Shown: positions 56,737-64,000 of the stretch, in pieces
Layout of the letters: the number at the start of each line of letters is the position of its first letter
Position numbering within the stretch: position 1 is the first letter of the stretch
Assembly (NCBI RefSeq): GCF_003610785.1
Contig: NZ_RAQQ01000006.1
Location: forward strand, 248,001 to 312,000
DNA from: Micromonospora globbae
GTDB lineage: Bacteria > Actinomycetota > Actinomycetes > Mycobacteriales > Micromonosporaceae
Direction: 5' to 3'
DNA: 64,000 bases
The notes under the pieces: model-generated
The model's input: the letters and a program-made list of their open reading frames with translations, nothing else
The model's database searches: none
What the model was told of the DNA's origin: nothing
Program-made: the position numbers and the translations under genes

Positions 56737-56830
56737 GGCCGATCCGTCGGACGGGCCCGGCGCGGCGCAGGCTCGCCAGGACGGACGACGAGTGATTGGT
56801 CTGAAAGGCCCGATTGATCGGGAAGTGACG

Positions 56831-56868
56831 TCACGCGAGCGGCACGTACGTGCCGCCCTGACGCGTGA
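56831..56868. promoter_or_regulatory. Nested dyad upstream of ponA
   Basis: TCACGCG (56831-56837) and CGCGTGA (56862-56868) flank a perfect 18-bp palindrome GCGGCACGTACGTGCCGC (56839-56856); TGACGTCA (56826-56833) overlaps the left edge. It lies 65 bp before the ponA start and could be an operator or a terminator of the DUF5318 gene. Confidence 0.6.
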
Positions 56869-56932
56869 AGAAGCTCACGGCAACCCGGTGGCCGCGCGAC
56901 GGCGCGCCACCGCGACCGGCAGGGTGTGAGGA

Positions 56933-59839
56933 ATGAACTCGTACGGCGATCCCAGTTCGCGTGGGCGGGCCCAGATCCCGAATCCGAGTGGTGACCTCGG
57001 ACGGGCGGCGGACGACGCGTACCGCCGCCCCGGCGGCGACGGCTGGTCGGCCCAGGAGGGCTCGGCGTCGGCCGGACGCGCCTCGGTGGCACCCCGCGGT
57101 GCCTCCTCGGGCGGGCGGGCCTCGGTCACGCCGCGGGGCGGAGCCGCGAGCGCGGCCCCCGTCGGCTCCGCGTCGGTCGGTTCGGCCTCGGTGGGGCGCG
57201 CCGGTTCCGGTCGGGCCTCGGTGCCGGTCTCCCCGGCCGCCGGCGGCGCGGCCGGCCGGGCGAGCGCCGGTAGGGCTTCGGTGCCGGTCTCCCCGGCTGG
57301 CCCGGCGGGTCGGGCCACCGTCGGCGCCGCCGCGGTCGGTTCCGCGTCGGCCGGTCGGGCGAGCGTCGGTTCGGCCTCCGTCGGCGGTCGTGCCGCGGTG
57401 GCCCGGGCGAGCGTCTCTCCCGTCTCCGGTGGCCCGGGAGGCGCCGGAGGGCCGGGCGGTCCCGGTGGGCCGACCGGCCCGCGACGCGGCCGCCGTGGTC
57501 CCGACGACCCGGGCGCCGCCGCGCGGGCGAAGAAGCGCAAGCGGATGAACATCGCCATCGCGAGCTTCGCGGTCTTCATCATGCTCGCCGGTCTCGGCGT
57601 CGTCGGCTTCACCTACTACTCGACGAACGTGGTGCTCCCCGAGGAGATCAACCCGCCGCAGGCGACCACGATCTACGACTTCAGCGGCAAGACGATCATC
57701 GCGAAGGTCGGCCAGGAGAACCGCACGCTGGTCACCATCAACCAGATCCCGCAGTACGTGCAGGACGCGGTGGCCGCCGCCGAGGACCGCAACTTCTACC
57801 GGCACTCCGGTGTGGACTACAAGGGCATCGCCCGCGCCGCCTGGAACAACTTCACGGGCGGGGACAAGCAGGGCGCCTCGACGATCACCCAGCAGTACGC
57901 GCGCAACGCGTTCGACAACCTGAAGGACGACACGTACGCCCGGAAGGTGAAGGAGGCGATCTTCGCCTCCAAGCTGAACGACCAGTACTCGAAGCCACAG
58001 ATCATGCAGCACTACCTCAACGTGATCTACTTCGGGCGGGGCGCGTACGGCATCGAGGCGGCGGCGCAGACCTACTTCGGCAAGTCGATCAACAAGGTCA
58101 CCCCGGCCGAGGGCGCGGTGCTCGCCGCGCTGATCAAGCAGCCCGAGCCGACCGCCACCCACAAGGGCTACGACCCGGCCATCAACCCGACCGACGCCAA
58201 GGCCCGCTGGGACTACGTCATCAACGGCATGATCCAGGAGGGGTGGCTCAACGCGCCGGGCAAGCCGCAGGCGCCCACGGAGTACCCCAGCAAGACGCTC
58301 AAGGCCCCGAAGAAGGGCGGCGTCGGCGTCGACTACGGCGTCAACACGCCGTACGGCAACGTCATCAACTACGTCCGGCAGGAGATGCGGGAGAAGGGGC
58401 TCTGCGTCGACGACGAGACGCAGGTCACCGACGCCAAGCCGCTCTGCTCGCAGGCGCTGATGTCCGGTGGCTACCGGATCCGCACCACGATCGACACGAA
58501 GATCCAGAAGGCGGCGCTCGAGGTCGCCCAGCGCAAGACCAAGGGGTCCGAGCTCGCGGGTCAGCCGGCGAACCTGATGGCCGCCGTGGTCGCCATCGAC
58601 CCGACCAACGGCCGCGTGCTCGCCTACTACGGCGGTGACACCGGCGTGGGCATCGACTACGCCGGCAAGAACACCGACTCCGCCGGGAACCTCTTCGGCG
58701 GCCACTCGCCCGGCTCCAGCTTCAAGATCTACACCCTGGCGGCGGCCCTCAAGGCCGGCAAGTCGCTCGAGTCCCGCTGGAAGGGCCGGGCATTCACGCC
58801 GAAGGGCACGGAGTTCAAGGTCAGCAACGCCGGCACCGACAACCCGAAGTGCGGAAACAGCTGCACCCTGCGGGAATCCACGTTGCAGTCGCTCAACGTG
58901 CCGTTCTACCACGTGACCGAGGACATCGGCCCGGACAAGGTCATCGAGATGGCCCGGGACGCCGGTGTCACCACGATCTGGCGGACCGACACCAACCCGC
59001 AGAAGCCCTACGACCTGACCAAGGAGGAGCCGGAGAAGGTCGCCCACCCGAACGGCCCGTTCTTCCACGTGGTCGGCTACGGCCAGTACCCGATCACCGT
59101 GCTGGACCACGCCAACGGTGTCGCCACGTTCGCCAACGGCGGCGTCTACAACAAGGCGCACTTCCTCTACTCGGTCGAGAAGCAGGACGAGACGACCGGC
59201 AAGTGGAAGAAGATCAGCAGCGAGAAGCTGAACTCCCAGCGCCGGATCGACAAGGACGTCGTGGCCGACGTGACCTCCGTCCTGAAGGACTACCCGGGTC
59301 GGGTGCACCACGAGCTCGACGGTGGCCGGCCGGCGGCCTCCAAGACCGGCACCTGGGAGCAGAAGGAAGGCAGCCCGGAGAACGGCGACGCCTGGATGAT
59401 CGGCTACACGCCGCAGCTCGCCACCGCCGTCTGGGTCGGCAACGTCAAGGAACGCAAGCCGCTGAAGATGAAGGACGGCACGCGGATCAGCGGTGGCAAC
59501 CTGCCCGGTGAGATCTGGGAACGCTTCATGGACGAGGCGCTCAAGGGCGAGGAGAAGGAGCCCTTCCCGCCCGCGGCGAACATCGGCGACAAGGACTCCG
59601 GCAACGGCGAGGCTCCGCCGCCTCCGCCGGAGCAGCAGCAGCCTCCGGGTTGCCCGAACCCGCTGAACCCGTTCTGCCCCCGCGACGGCGACAACGGCGG
59701 GAACAACGGCGGTGGCGACAACGGCGGGAACAACGGCGGCGGCGACAACGGTGGCGGCGGGCCCAACAGACGGGACCTGCCCGGCGGCATCGGCGGTGGG
59801 CTGCTACCGAGCACACCACCGACGTACTACCGCAACTGA
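56933..59839 (+). CDS. ponA: Bifunctional penicillin-binding protein (PonA type)
   Basis: 968 residues. A 200-residue cytoplasmic N-terminus of Gly/Ser/Ala/Val/Arg repeats (GRASVGSASV type), then a membrane helix (IASFAVFIMLAGLGVVGFTYY), a GT51 glycosyltransferase with catalytic Glu284 (AAAEDRNFYRH) and QGASTITQQYARN, and a transpeptidase with Ser595-x-x-Lys598, SLN (653-655) and KTG (804). The C-terminus is Pro-rich then Gly/Asn/Asp repeats. Polymerises and cross-links peptidoglycan outside the membrane. A strong terminator follows. Confidence 0.96.
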   Translation: MNSYGDPSSRGRAQIPNPSGDLGRAADDAYRRPGGDGWSAQEGSASAGRASVAPRGASSGGRASVTPRGGAASAAPVGSASVGSASVGRAGSGRASVPVSPAAGGAAGRASAGRASVPVSPAGPAGRATVGAAAVGSASAGRASVGSASVGGRAAVARASVSPVSGGPGGAGGPGGPGGPTGPRRGRRGPDDPGAAARAKKRKRMNIAIASFAVFIMLAGLGVVGFTYYSTNVVLPEEINPPQATTIYDFSGKTIIAKVGQENRTLVTINQIPQYVQDAVAAAEDRNFYRHSGVDYKGIARAAWNNFTGGDKQGASTITQQYARNAFDNLKDDTYARKVKEAIFASKLNDQYSKPQIMQHYLNVIYFGRGAYGIEAAAQTYFGKSINKVTPAEGAVLAALIKQPEPTATHKGYDPAINPTDAKARWDYVINGMIQEGWLNAPGKPQAPTEYPSKTLKAPKKGGVGVDYGVNTPYGNVINYVRQEMREKGLCVDDETQVTDAKPLCSQALMSGGYRIRTTIDTKIQKAALEVAQRKTKGSELAGQPANLMAAVVAIDPTNGRVLAYYGGDTGVGIDYAGKNTDSAGNLFGGHSPGSSFKIYTLAAALKAGKSLESRWKGRAFTPKGTEFKVSNAGTDNPKCGNSCTLRESTLQSLNVPFYHVTEDIGPDKVIEMARDAGVTTIWRTDTNPQKPYDLTKEEPEKVAHPNGPFFHVVGYGQYPITVLDHANGVATFANGGVYNKAHFLYSVEKQDETTGKWKKISSEKLNSQRRIDKDVVADVTSVLKDYPGRVHHELDGGRPAASKTGTWEQKEGSPENGDAWMIGYTPQLATAVWVGNVKERKPLKMKDGTRISGGNLPGEIWERFMDEALKGEEKEPFPPAANIGDKDSGNGEAPPPPPEQQQPPGCPNPLNPFCPRDGDNGGNNGGGDNGGNNGGGDNGGGGPNRRDLPGGIGGGLLPSTPPTYYRN

Positions 59840-59848
59840 CGCACCCAC

Positions 59849-59889
59849 CGCCGCTGGCGGCCGGACCACCCGTCCGGCCGCCAGCGGCG
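59849..59889 (+). terminator. ponA terminator
   Basis: An 18-bp perfect stem: CGCCGCTGGCGGCCGGAC (59849-59866) and its complement (59872-59889), loop of five, followed by TTTCC. Ten bases past the ponA stop. Confidence 0.85.
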
Positions 59890-59989
59890 TTTCCGGCACC
59901 CGTACCGGAGCGGTCCGCGGCGGGGCGCGTCCGCCGTCCGCGCGCCGGGACGGGACGCGGACCCGGGATGTACGGCAGGATGCCTCTTC

Positions 59990-61507
59990 ATGAGCACCCA
60001 GTCGACGCCCGACCTCGGCGACGCCGGTAGCACCGACCACCCGTCCCGCTCCGACGGGTTCGTCCGGGGAGTGTCCGGCCTGATCGGCGGCCCGCTCGGC
60101 GACCACGCCGTGGCGCTGGACCGCCCGGCCGGACGGGAGCGGCGTTTCTGGACGGCGGCCAGGATCGTGCTGGCCCTCGTCTGCCTGACCCTGGCCCTGC
60201 ACTGGGTGCAGAAGTCCCCCTGCCAGGACGGCGCCTGGCAGAACAACGTCCAGTACACCCGGTTCTGCTACACCGACGTGCTCGCCCTCTACTACGCCGA
60301 GGGGTTGAACGAGGGTAAGGTGCCCTACCGCGACCACCCGGTCGAGTACCCGGTGCTGACCGGGTACTTCATGGGGGCGCTCGGTCTGCCGGTGCACGCG
60401 CTCGGCCGCGACGACCCCGGAATCAACCAGGGCATGTGGTTCTACAACCTGAACGCGCTGGTGCTCGGTGCGCTCGCGGTGGCCACCGTCGCGGTGATCC
60501 TCGCGCTGCGCCGCCGGAGGCCCTGGGACGCGGCCCTCTTCGCGCTGGCGCCGGCGCTGCTGCTCACCGCCACGGTGAACTGGGACCTGCTCGCCATCGG
60601 CCTGGCGGCGTTCGGCCTGCTGGCCTGGGCGAGGCGACGGCCGTTGCTGGCCGGCGCCCTGCTCGGGCTGGCCGGCGCGGCGAAACTCTGGCCGCTGTTC
60701 CTGCTCGGTCCGCTGCTGGTCCTCGCCCTGCGGGCGAACCGGCTGCGTGCCGCGCTCAGCGCCGTGGCCGCCGCCGTGGTGGCGCTGGTCCTGGTGAACC
60801 TGCCGGCCGCCGTGCCGTACCGGGAGAACTGGGACCGCTTCTTCGAGCTGAACAGCAGTCGCCCGATCGACTGGGGCACCCTCTGGTACATCGGCCGCTA
60901 CCTGGACGGCAAGGTGGGCAACGACCCCGGGCAGTTGGGCCCGTTCGAGTGGCTGAACGCCAACATCCCGACACTCAACCTGCTCTCGTACGCCCTCTTC
61001 GGGCTGGCGTGCCTCGGCGTGGCCGCGCTCGCCCTGCTGGCACCGCGCCGACCCCGTCTCGCCCAGCTCGCGTTCCTGGTGGTCGCGGCCTTCCTGATCT
61101 TCAGCAAGGTGTGGTCCCAGCAGTTCGTGCTCTGGCTGCTGCCGCTCGCCGTCCTCGCCCGCCCGCGCTGGGGAGCCTTCCTCGCCTGGCAGGCCGCCGA
61201 GGTGTGCTACTTCGCCGCGTTCTACGGCGAACTGCTCGGGGCCTCCACGGGCCGGCCCGTCTTCCCGGAGGGGGTGTTCGTGCTCGCGGCCACCCTGCGG
61301 CTGGTCACCGTGGCCGTGCTCTGCGGGCTGATCGTGCGCGACGTCCTGCACCCCGAGCGGGACGCGGTCCGGGCGACCTACGCCGACGACCCCGACGGGG
61401 GCGTGCTCGACGGCGCGCCGGACGCCCCGTGGTGGGAGCGGTGGCGGCGGCGCTCGGCGCTGCCGGCCGAGTCGGTGCCGACCGAGTCGCTACCGGCCAC
61501 CGGCTGA
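59990..61507 (+). CDS. Membrane glycosyltransferase, GT87-like (DUF2029)
   Basis: 505 residues, ATG start. About 50 cytoplasmic residues, then roughly ten membrane helices. The first outer loop has FCYTDVLALYYAEGLNEGKVPYRDHPVEYPVLTGYFMGAL, with the acidic residues of GT-C enzymes, and later LWPLFLLGPLLVLALRANR. Equals the mycobacterial gene after ponA1 (Rv0051 position), related to polyprenyl-phosphate-mannose-dependent mannosyltransferases. Its 3' end overlaps the next, convergent gene by 18 bp. Confidence 0.88.
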   Translation: MSTQSTPDLGDAGSTDHPSRSDGFVRGVSGLIGGPLGDHAVALDRPAGRERRFWTAARIVLALVCLTLALHWVQKSPCQDGAWQNNVQYTRFCYTDVLALYYAEGLNEGKVPYRDHPVEYPVLTGYFMGALGLPVHALGRDDPGINQGMWFYNLNALVLGALAVATVAVILALRRRRPWDAALFALAPALLLTATVNWDLLAIGLAAFGLLAWARRRPLLAGALLGLAGAAKLWPLFLLGPLLVLALRANRLRAALSAVAAAVVALVLVNLPAAVPYRENWDRFFELNSSRPIDWGTLWYIGRYLDGKVGNDPGQLGPFEWLNANIPTLNLLSYALFGLACLGVAALALLAPRRPRLAQLAFLVVAAFLIFSKVWSQQFVLWLLPLAVLARPRWGAFLAWQAAEVCYFAAFYGELLGASTGRPVFPEGVFVLAATLRLVTVAVLCGLIVRDVLHPERDAVRATYADDPDGGVLDGAPDAPWWERWRRRSALPAESVPTESLPATG

Positions 61508-64000
61508 GCCGAGCGCGCCGGCCGCTTCGGTTGAGCCGAGCGCGCCGGCGGCCTGCGTCGGCAGGCTCGTGGGCAGGCCGCTCGGCAGGCCGCTGGGGAG
61601 GCTGGTCGGCAGTCCACTCGGCAGATCGGTCGGCAGACCGCTGGGGAGACCGCTGGGGAGACTCGTCGGAAGGCCGGTCGGCAGGCTCGTCGGCAGATCG
61701 GTCGGCTGGCCGGACGGCGTCGGCTGCGGACCCGACGACGAGTCGCCGGGCCAGAGCCGGTAGACCACCGCCGAACCGATCTCCTCCCGGGTGATCCCGA
61801 GCGAGTCCACCGGCGTGTCCACCGACATCTCCCACGGCGTGCCCGCGATCTGGTCGCGCAGCAGCACCACGTTGCGTACGCCCAGCGTGCGCAGGTAGTC
61901 CACGCTGACCTGGTCGGGGAACGTCTGGGTCACCCGACGGACGTCGTCCAGTTGCCGGGGAGTGAAGCCGCTGCCGCCGTTCACCACGTCCTGGAAGTGG
62001 GTCGTGGACCAGAGCATGACGTGCTGGTCGAGGCCCTGGTTGCTCGGCAGGACCAGCATCGGGCCGTCGACGACGCGCATGGCCTCGGGCTGCGCCGGGG
62101 CGACCGGGTGGGGTGTGGTGTTCAGCCCCTCCGCCGTCACGAGGAGCAACGGCAGCACACTGGCCAGCCGGAGCCACGGGCCGGGCCAGGACGGGATCCG
62201 CTGCGCGGCGAGGTCGTGCACCCGGTCGGTGAGCGCGGTGACCGCGCCCGCCGCCAGCAGGCAGAGCAGCAGCGTGACCCAGAGCATGAGCCGGCCGGGG
62301 GTGCGCAGGCCGTTCCAGCCGGGCAGGTGCTCGAAGAGGGGCACGTACGTCCAGGTGCCGCCGAAGAAGCGGGTGCCCATGGCCAGCACCATCGTGCCGA
62401 GCACACCGGCGAGCAGCAGGAGGCGGTGCCGCAGCCTCCACACGGAGAAGAAGAGGCCACCGGCGGCCAGGGCGTAGAGCACGAAGCCGGGCAGCAGGGT
62501 CATCTCGGGGTGCCACGGCAGGGCCGCCCGGGCGCCCTCGTGCAGTCCGCCCCAGATCCGCGACTCGGCCGGTGCGGTCACGAAGCCGGACGCGGGCGGC
62601 GAGAAGAGCGCGATGTCGCCGACCGACCGCTCGGCGTTGGGGTGCAGCTCGGTCACCCTGAAGTACGGGATGGCCATCAGCAGCCCCACGCCGGCGAAGA
62701 GCGCGCCACCCACCAGGTCGGCGATGAACAGCCGGACGCCGAACGGCCGCCGTACGCCGCCGAACCAGCGCCGGACGTACCAGGTGACCGCCGCGACGAG
62801 CACGGCCGCGCCGAGGAAGTACGCGAACGGCAGGCCGATCCCGAAGCCGAGGCTGAGCTGCCAGGCCGCCACCAGCCAGCCGGCGTACACCCAGCCGTCG
62901 TGCCGGCGCTCGGGCCGGTAACCGTGCCGCAGCGACCAGCCGTGGCCCCGCGCCAGCATGGCGAGCGCCAGCGGGATGCCGCCGTTGGAGAGCACGTGGA
63001 GGTGCCCGGCCTGCGCCAGCAGCCACGGCGCGTACGCGTAACCGACCCCGGCCACCGCCGCGCCCATCCGTGCCGAGCCGAGTTGCCGTGCCAGCGCGTA
63101 CGCCCCGAACGTGGCGAGCGCGTGCGCCAGCACGAACATGATGTTGTAGCGGAGGACGGCGGCCTCGGGACCGGTGCCGATCATGCCGGCCGGCGCGTAG
63201 CCGAGCAGCGTGTCGGAGAAGGCGAAGCTCCACGCCTCGGGGAAGAACGAGTTGGACTGCCACAGCTGGGCCGGGTTGGTCAGCAGGATGTGCCCCGACC
63301 AGGCCATCTGCCAGGACTGCAGGCTCGGGTCCCAGGTGTCCTGCGGCAGCGTGTAGCGCGGGTAGCGCAGCGTCGGCCACGTCATGAGCACCGCGAGCGC
63401 GAGGGAGCCGAGCGCCGCGAGCGTCCACTCGTGAACGAGGGACCGGCCGACCGCCCGCCCGACGCGCCGTACGCGACCGGGTACGGGCTCCGGCGCGGGC
63501 CCGAAGGCGGCCCAGGGGTCGGCCGTGGCCTCCCCGTCGGTGCTGGTCTCGTCGGTCCCGCCGGCCTTGCCGTCGGCGGTGGTCTTGTCGGTGTCGCCGG
63601 GCTTGCCGTCGGTGGCCGTCTTGTCGGTCCCGGTGGCCTCGCCGCCGTCGGTGGCCGTCTTGCCGGTGTCGGCGACCGTGTCGTCGGTGGCCGTCTTGTC
63701 GGTGTCGGCGACCGTGTCGTCGGTGGTCTTGCCGGTCTCGGTGGCCTTGTCGTCGCCGGTTCTCTCGTCGGTGCTGCCGGACTTGCCGTCGGTCTGGGCG
63801 GCCTCGCCGTCGGCGCTCGTTCCAGCGATCACGTCGGGCTTGCGGCCCGGGGTCGTCTCGCCGCTGTCGTGGGGCTTGCGGGCCGCGGTCGTTCCACCGG
63901 CCTCGGCGACCGTGGAGTCCGTGCTCGTCCCACCGTTCTCGCCGGCGTTGCGGCCCGCGGTCGTTCCACCGGCCTCGGCGGGCTCGCCGACGGCGGTCGT
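61490..64000 (-). CDS. Large low-complexity multi-pass membrane protein, start outside window
   Basis: The frame is open from the TAG at 61490-61492 to the window end, at least 836 residues; GTG 63832 is an internal candidate start, but upstream codons continue the same composition. Visible order: about 150 or more residues of Thr/Asp/Gly/Lys repeats (TDKTATDGK, DDTVADT), about 12 membrane helices with a large loop (QDTWDPSLQSWQMAWSGHIL), an outer domain (RQLDDVRRVTQTFPDQVSVDYLRTLG) and a C-terminal tail of [ST]-L-P-[ST]-G repeats. GT-C-like architecture is suspected, not shown. Confidence 0.75.
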   Translation of the reverse strand, partial: TTAVGEPAEAGGTTAGRNAGENGGTSTDSTVAEAGGTTAARKPHDSGETTPGRKPDVIAGTSADGEAAQTDGKSGSTDERTGDDKATETGKTTDDTVADTDKTATDDTVADTGKTATDGGEATGTDKTATDGKPGDTDKTTADGKAGGTDETSTDGEATADPWAAFGPAPEPVPGRVRRVGRAVGRSLVHEWTLAALGSLALAVLMTWPTLRYPRYTLPQDTWDPSLQSWQMAWSGHILLTNPAQLWQSNSFFPEAWSFAFSDTLLGYAPAGMIGTGPEAAVLRYNIMFVLAHALATFGAYALARQLGSARMGAAVAGVGYAYAPWLLAQAGHLHVLSNGGIPLALAMLARGHGWSLRHGYRPERRHDGWVYAGWLVAAWQLSLGFGIGLPFAYFLGAAVLVAAVTWYVRRWFGGVRRPFGVRLFIADLVGGALFAGVGLLMAIPYFRVTELHPNAERSVGDIALFSPPASGFVTAPAESRIWGGLHEGARAALPWHPEMTLLPGFVLYALAAGGLFFSVWRLRHRLLLLAGVLGTMVLAMGTRFFGGTWTYVPLFEHLPGWNGLRTPGRLMLWVTLLLCLLAAGAVTALTDRVHDLAAQRIPSWPGPWLRLASVLPLLLVTAEGLNTTPHPVAPAQPEAMRVVDGPMLVLPSNQGLDQHVMLWSTTHFQDVVNGGSGFTPRQLDDVRRVTQTFPDQVSVDYLRTLGVRNVVLLRDQIAGTPWEMSVDTPVDSLGITREEIGSAVVYRLWPGDSSSGPQPTPSGQPTDLPTSLPTGLPTSLPSGLPSGLPTDLPSGLPTSLPSGLPSGLPTSLPTQAAGALGSTEAAGALGSAGGR

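Noticed and set aside
56831..59311. 826-codon minus-strand frame opposite ponA
   Set aside because: Shadow of ponA; Val/Leu/Arg/Asp-rich antisense composition.

Overview
The window reads as the replication-origin region of a high-GC actinobacterial chromosome, most likely Micromonosporaceae and probably Micromonospora or a close relative. The evidence is gene order (gyrA-gyrB-dciA-recF-gnd-dnaN-oriC-dnaA / rpmH-rnpA-yidD-yidC-jag-rsmG-parA-parB / cwlM-trxA-trxB-anti-sigma-sigM-murJ-pcnA / ino1-padR-DUF5318-ponA-GT87), very strong G/C at third codon positions, frequent GTG and TTG starts, and TTGTCCAC-type DnaA boxes as in Streptomyces and relatives. The genus is inference.

Left part (1-10.2 kb). 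A large P-type cation ATPase, cut by the window edge, is followed by a mixed set of individually transcribed genes: a metallo-beta-lactamase-fold hydrolase, a two-CBS protein, a carboxymuconolactone decarboxylase-like protein, a RibD-C/DHFR-like reductase, a tight three-gene cluster that looks like type VII secretion cargo (YbaB-like, EspC-like, WXG-like), a lipoprotein, a GNAT acetyltransferase and unknown genes. A decayed insertion-sequence end appears to sit at 9.49-9.53 kb. This is the accessory-looking part.

Core replication block (10.2-25.5 kb). tRNA-Ala(TGC), a 42-residue DLW-39-like gene, tRNA-Ile(GAT) and a DUF3566 membrane protein lead into gyrA and gyrB. A short segment with an unknown gene, an OhrR/MarR regulator under a long palindromic operator and a small basic protein separates them from dciA, recF, gnd, dnaN, a roughly 0.78-kb oriC and dnaA, all on the minus strand. 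The right replichore then starts with rpmH on the plus strand.

Right arm (25.4-35 kb). rpmH, rnpA, yidD, yidC, jag, rsmG (with a 39-bp in-frame tandem repeat), parA and parB run outward. Two parS sites lie inside the parA coding sequence. Three more lie in and at the edge of a 2.47-kb repeat-rich stretch without a convincing gene.

Cell-envelope and stress block (35-50 kb). D-Ala-D-Ala-ligase-like protein, PLP aminotransferase, GNAT, CwlM-type amidase-like protein, thioredoxin/thioredoxin reductase, SigM-type ECF sigma factor and membrane anti-sigma, a pseudokinase encoded separately from MurJ, MurJ, the CCA-adding enzyme, flotillin and an NfeD-like partner.

Last part (50-64 kb). A second ECF sigma/membrane partner pair, Ogt, a lipoprotein, ino1 with its PadR regulator and operator, DUF5318, the bifunctional PBP PonA, a GT87-type membrane glycosyltransferase and a very large low-complexity membrane protein cut by the window end. 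The most striking non-genic pattern is that perfect TTATCCACA DnaA boxes occur in pairs in intergenic gaps well outside oriC, whereas the boxes I can see in oriC are all variants.
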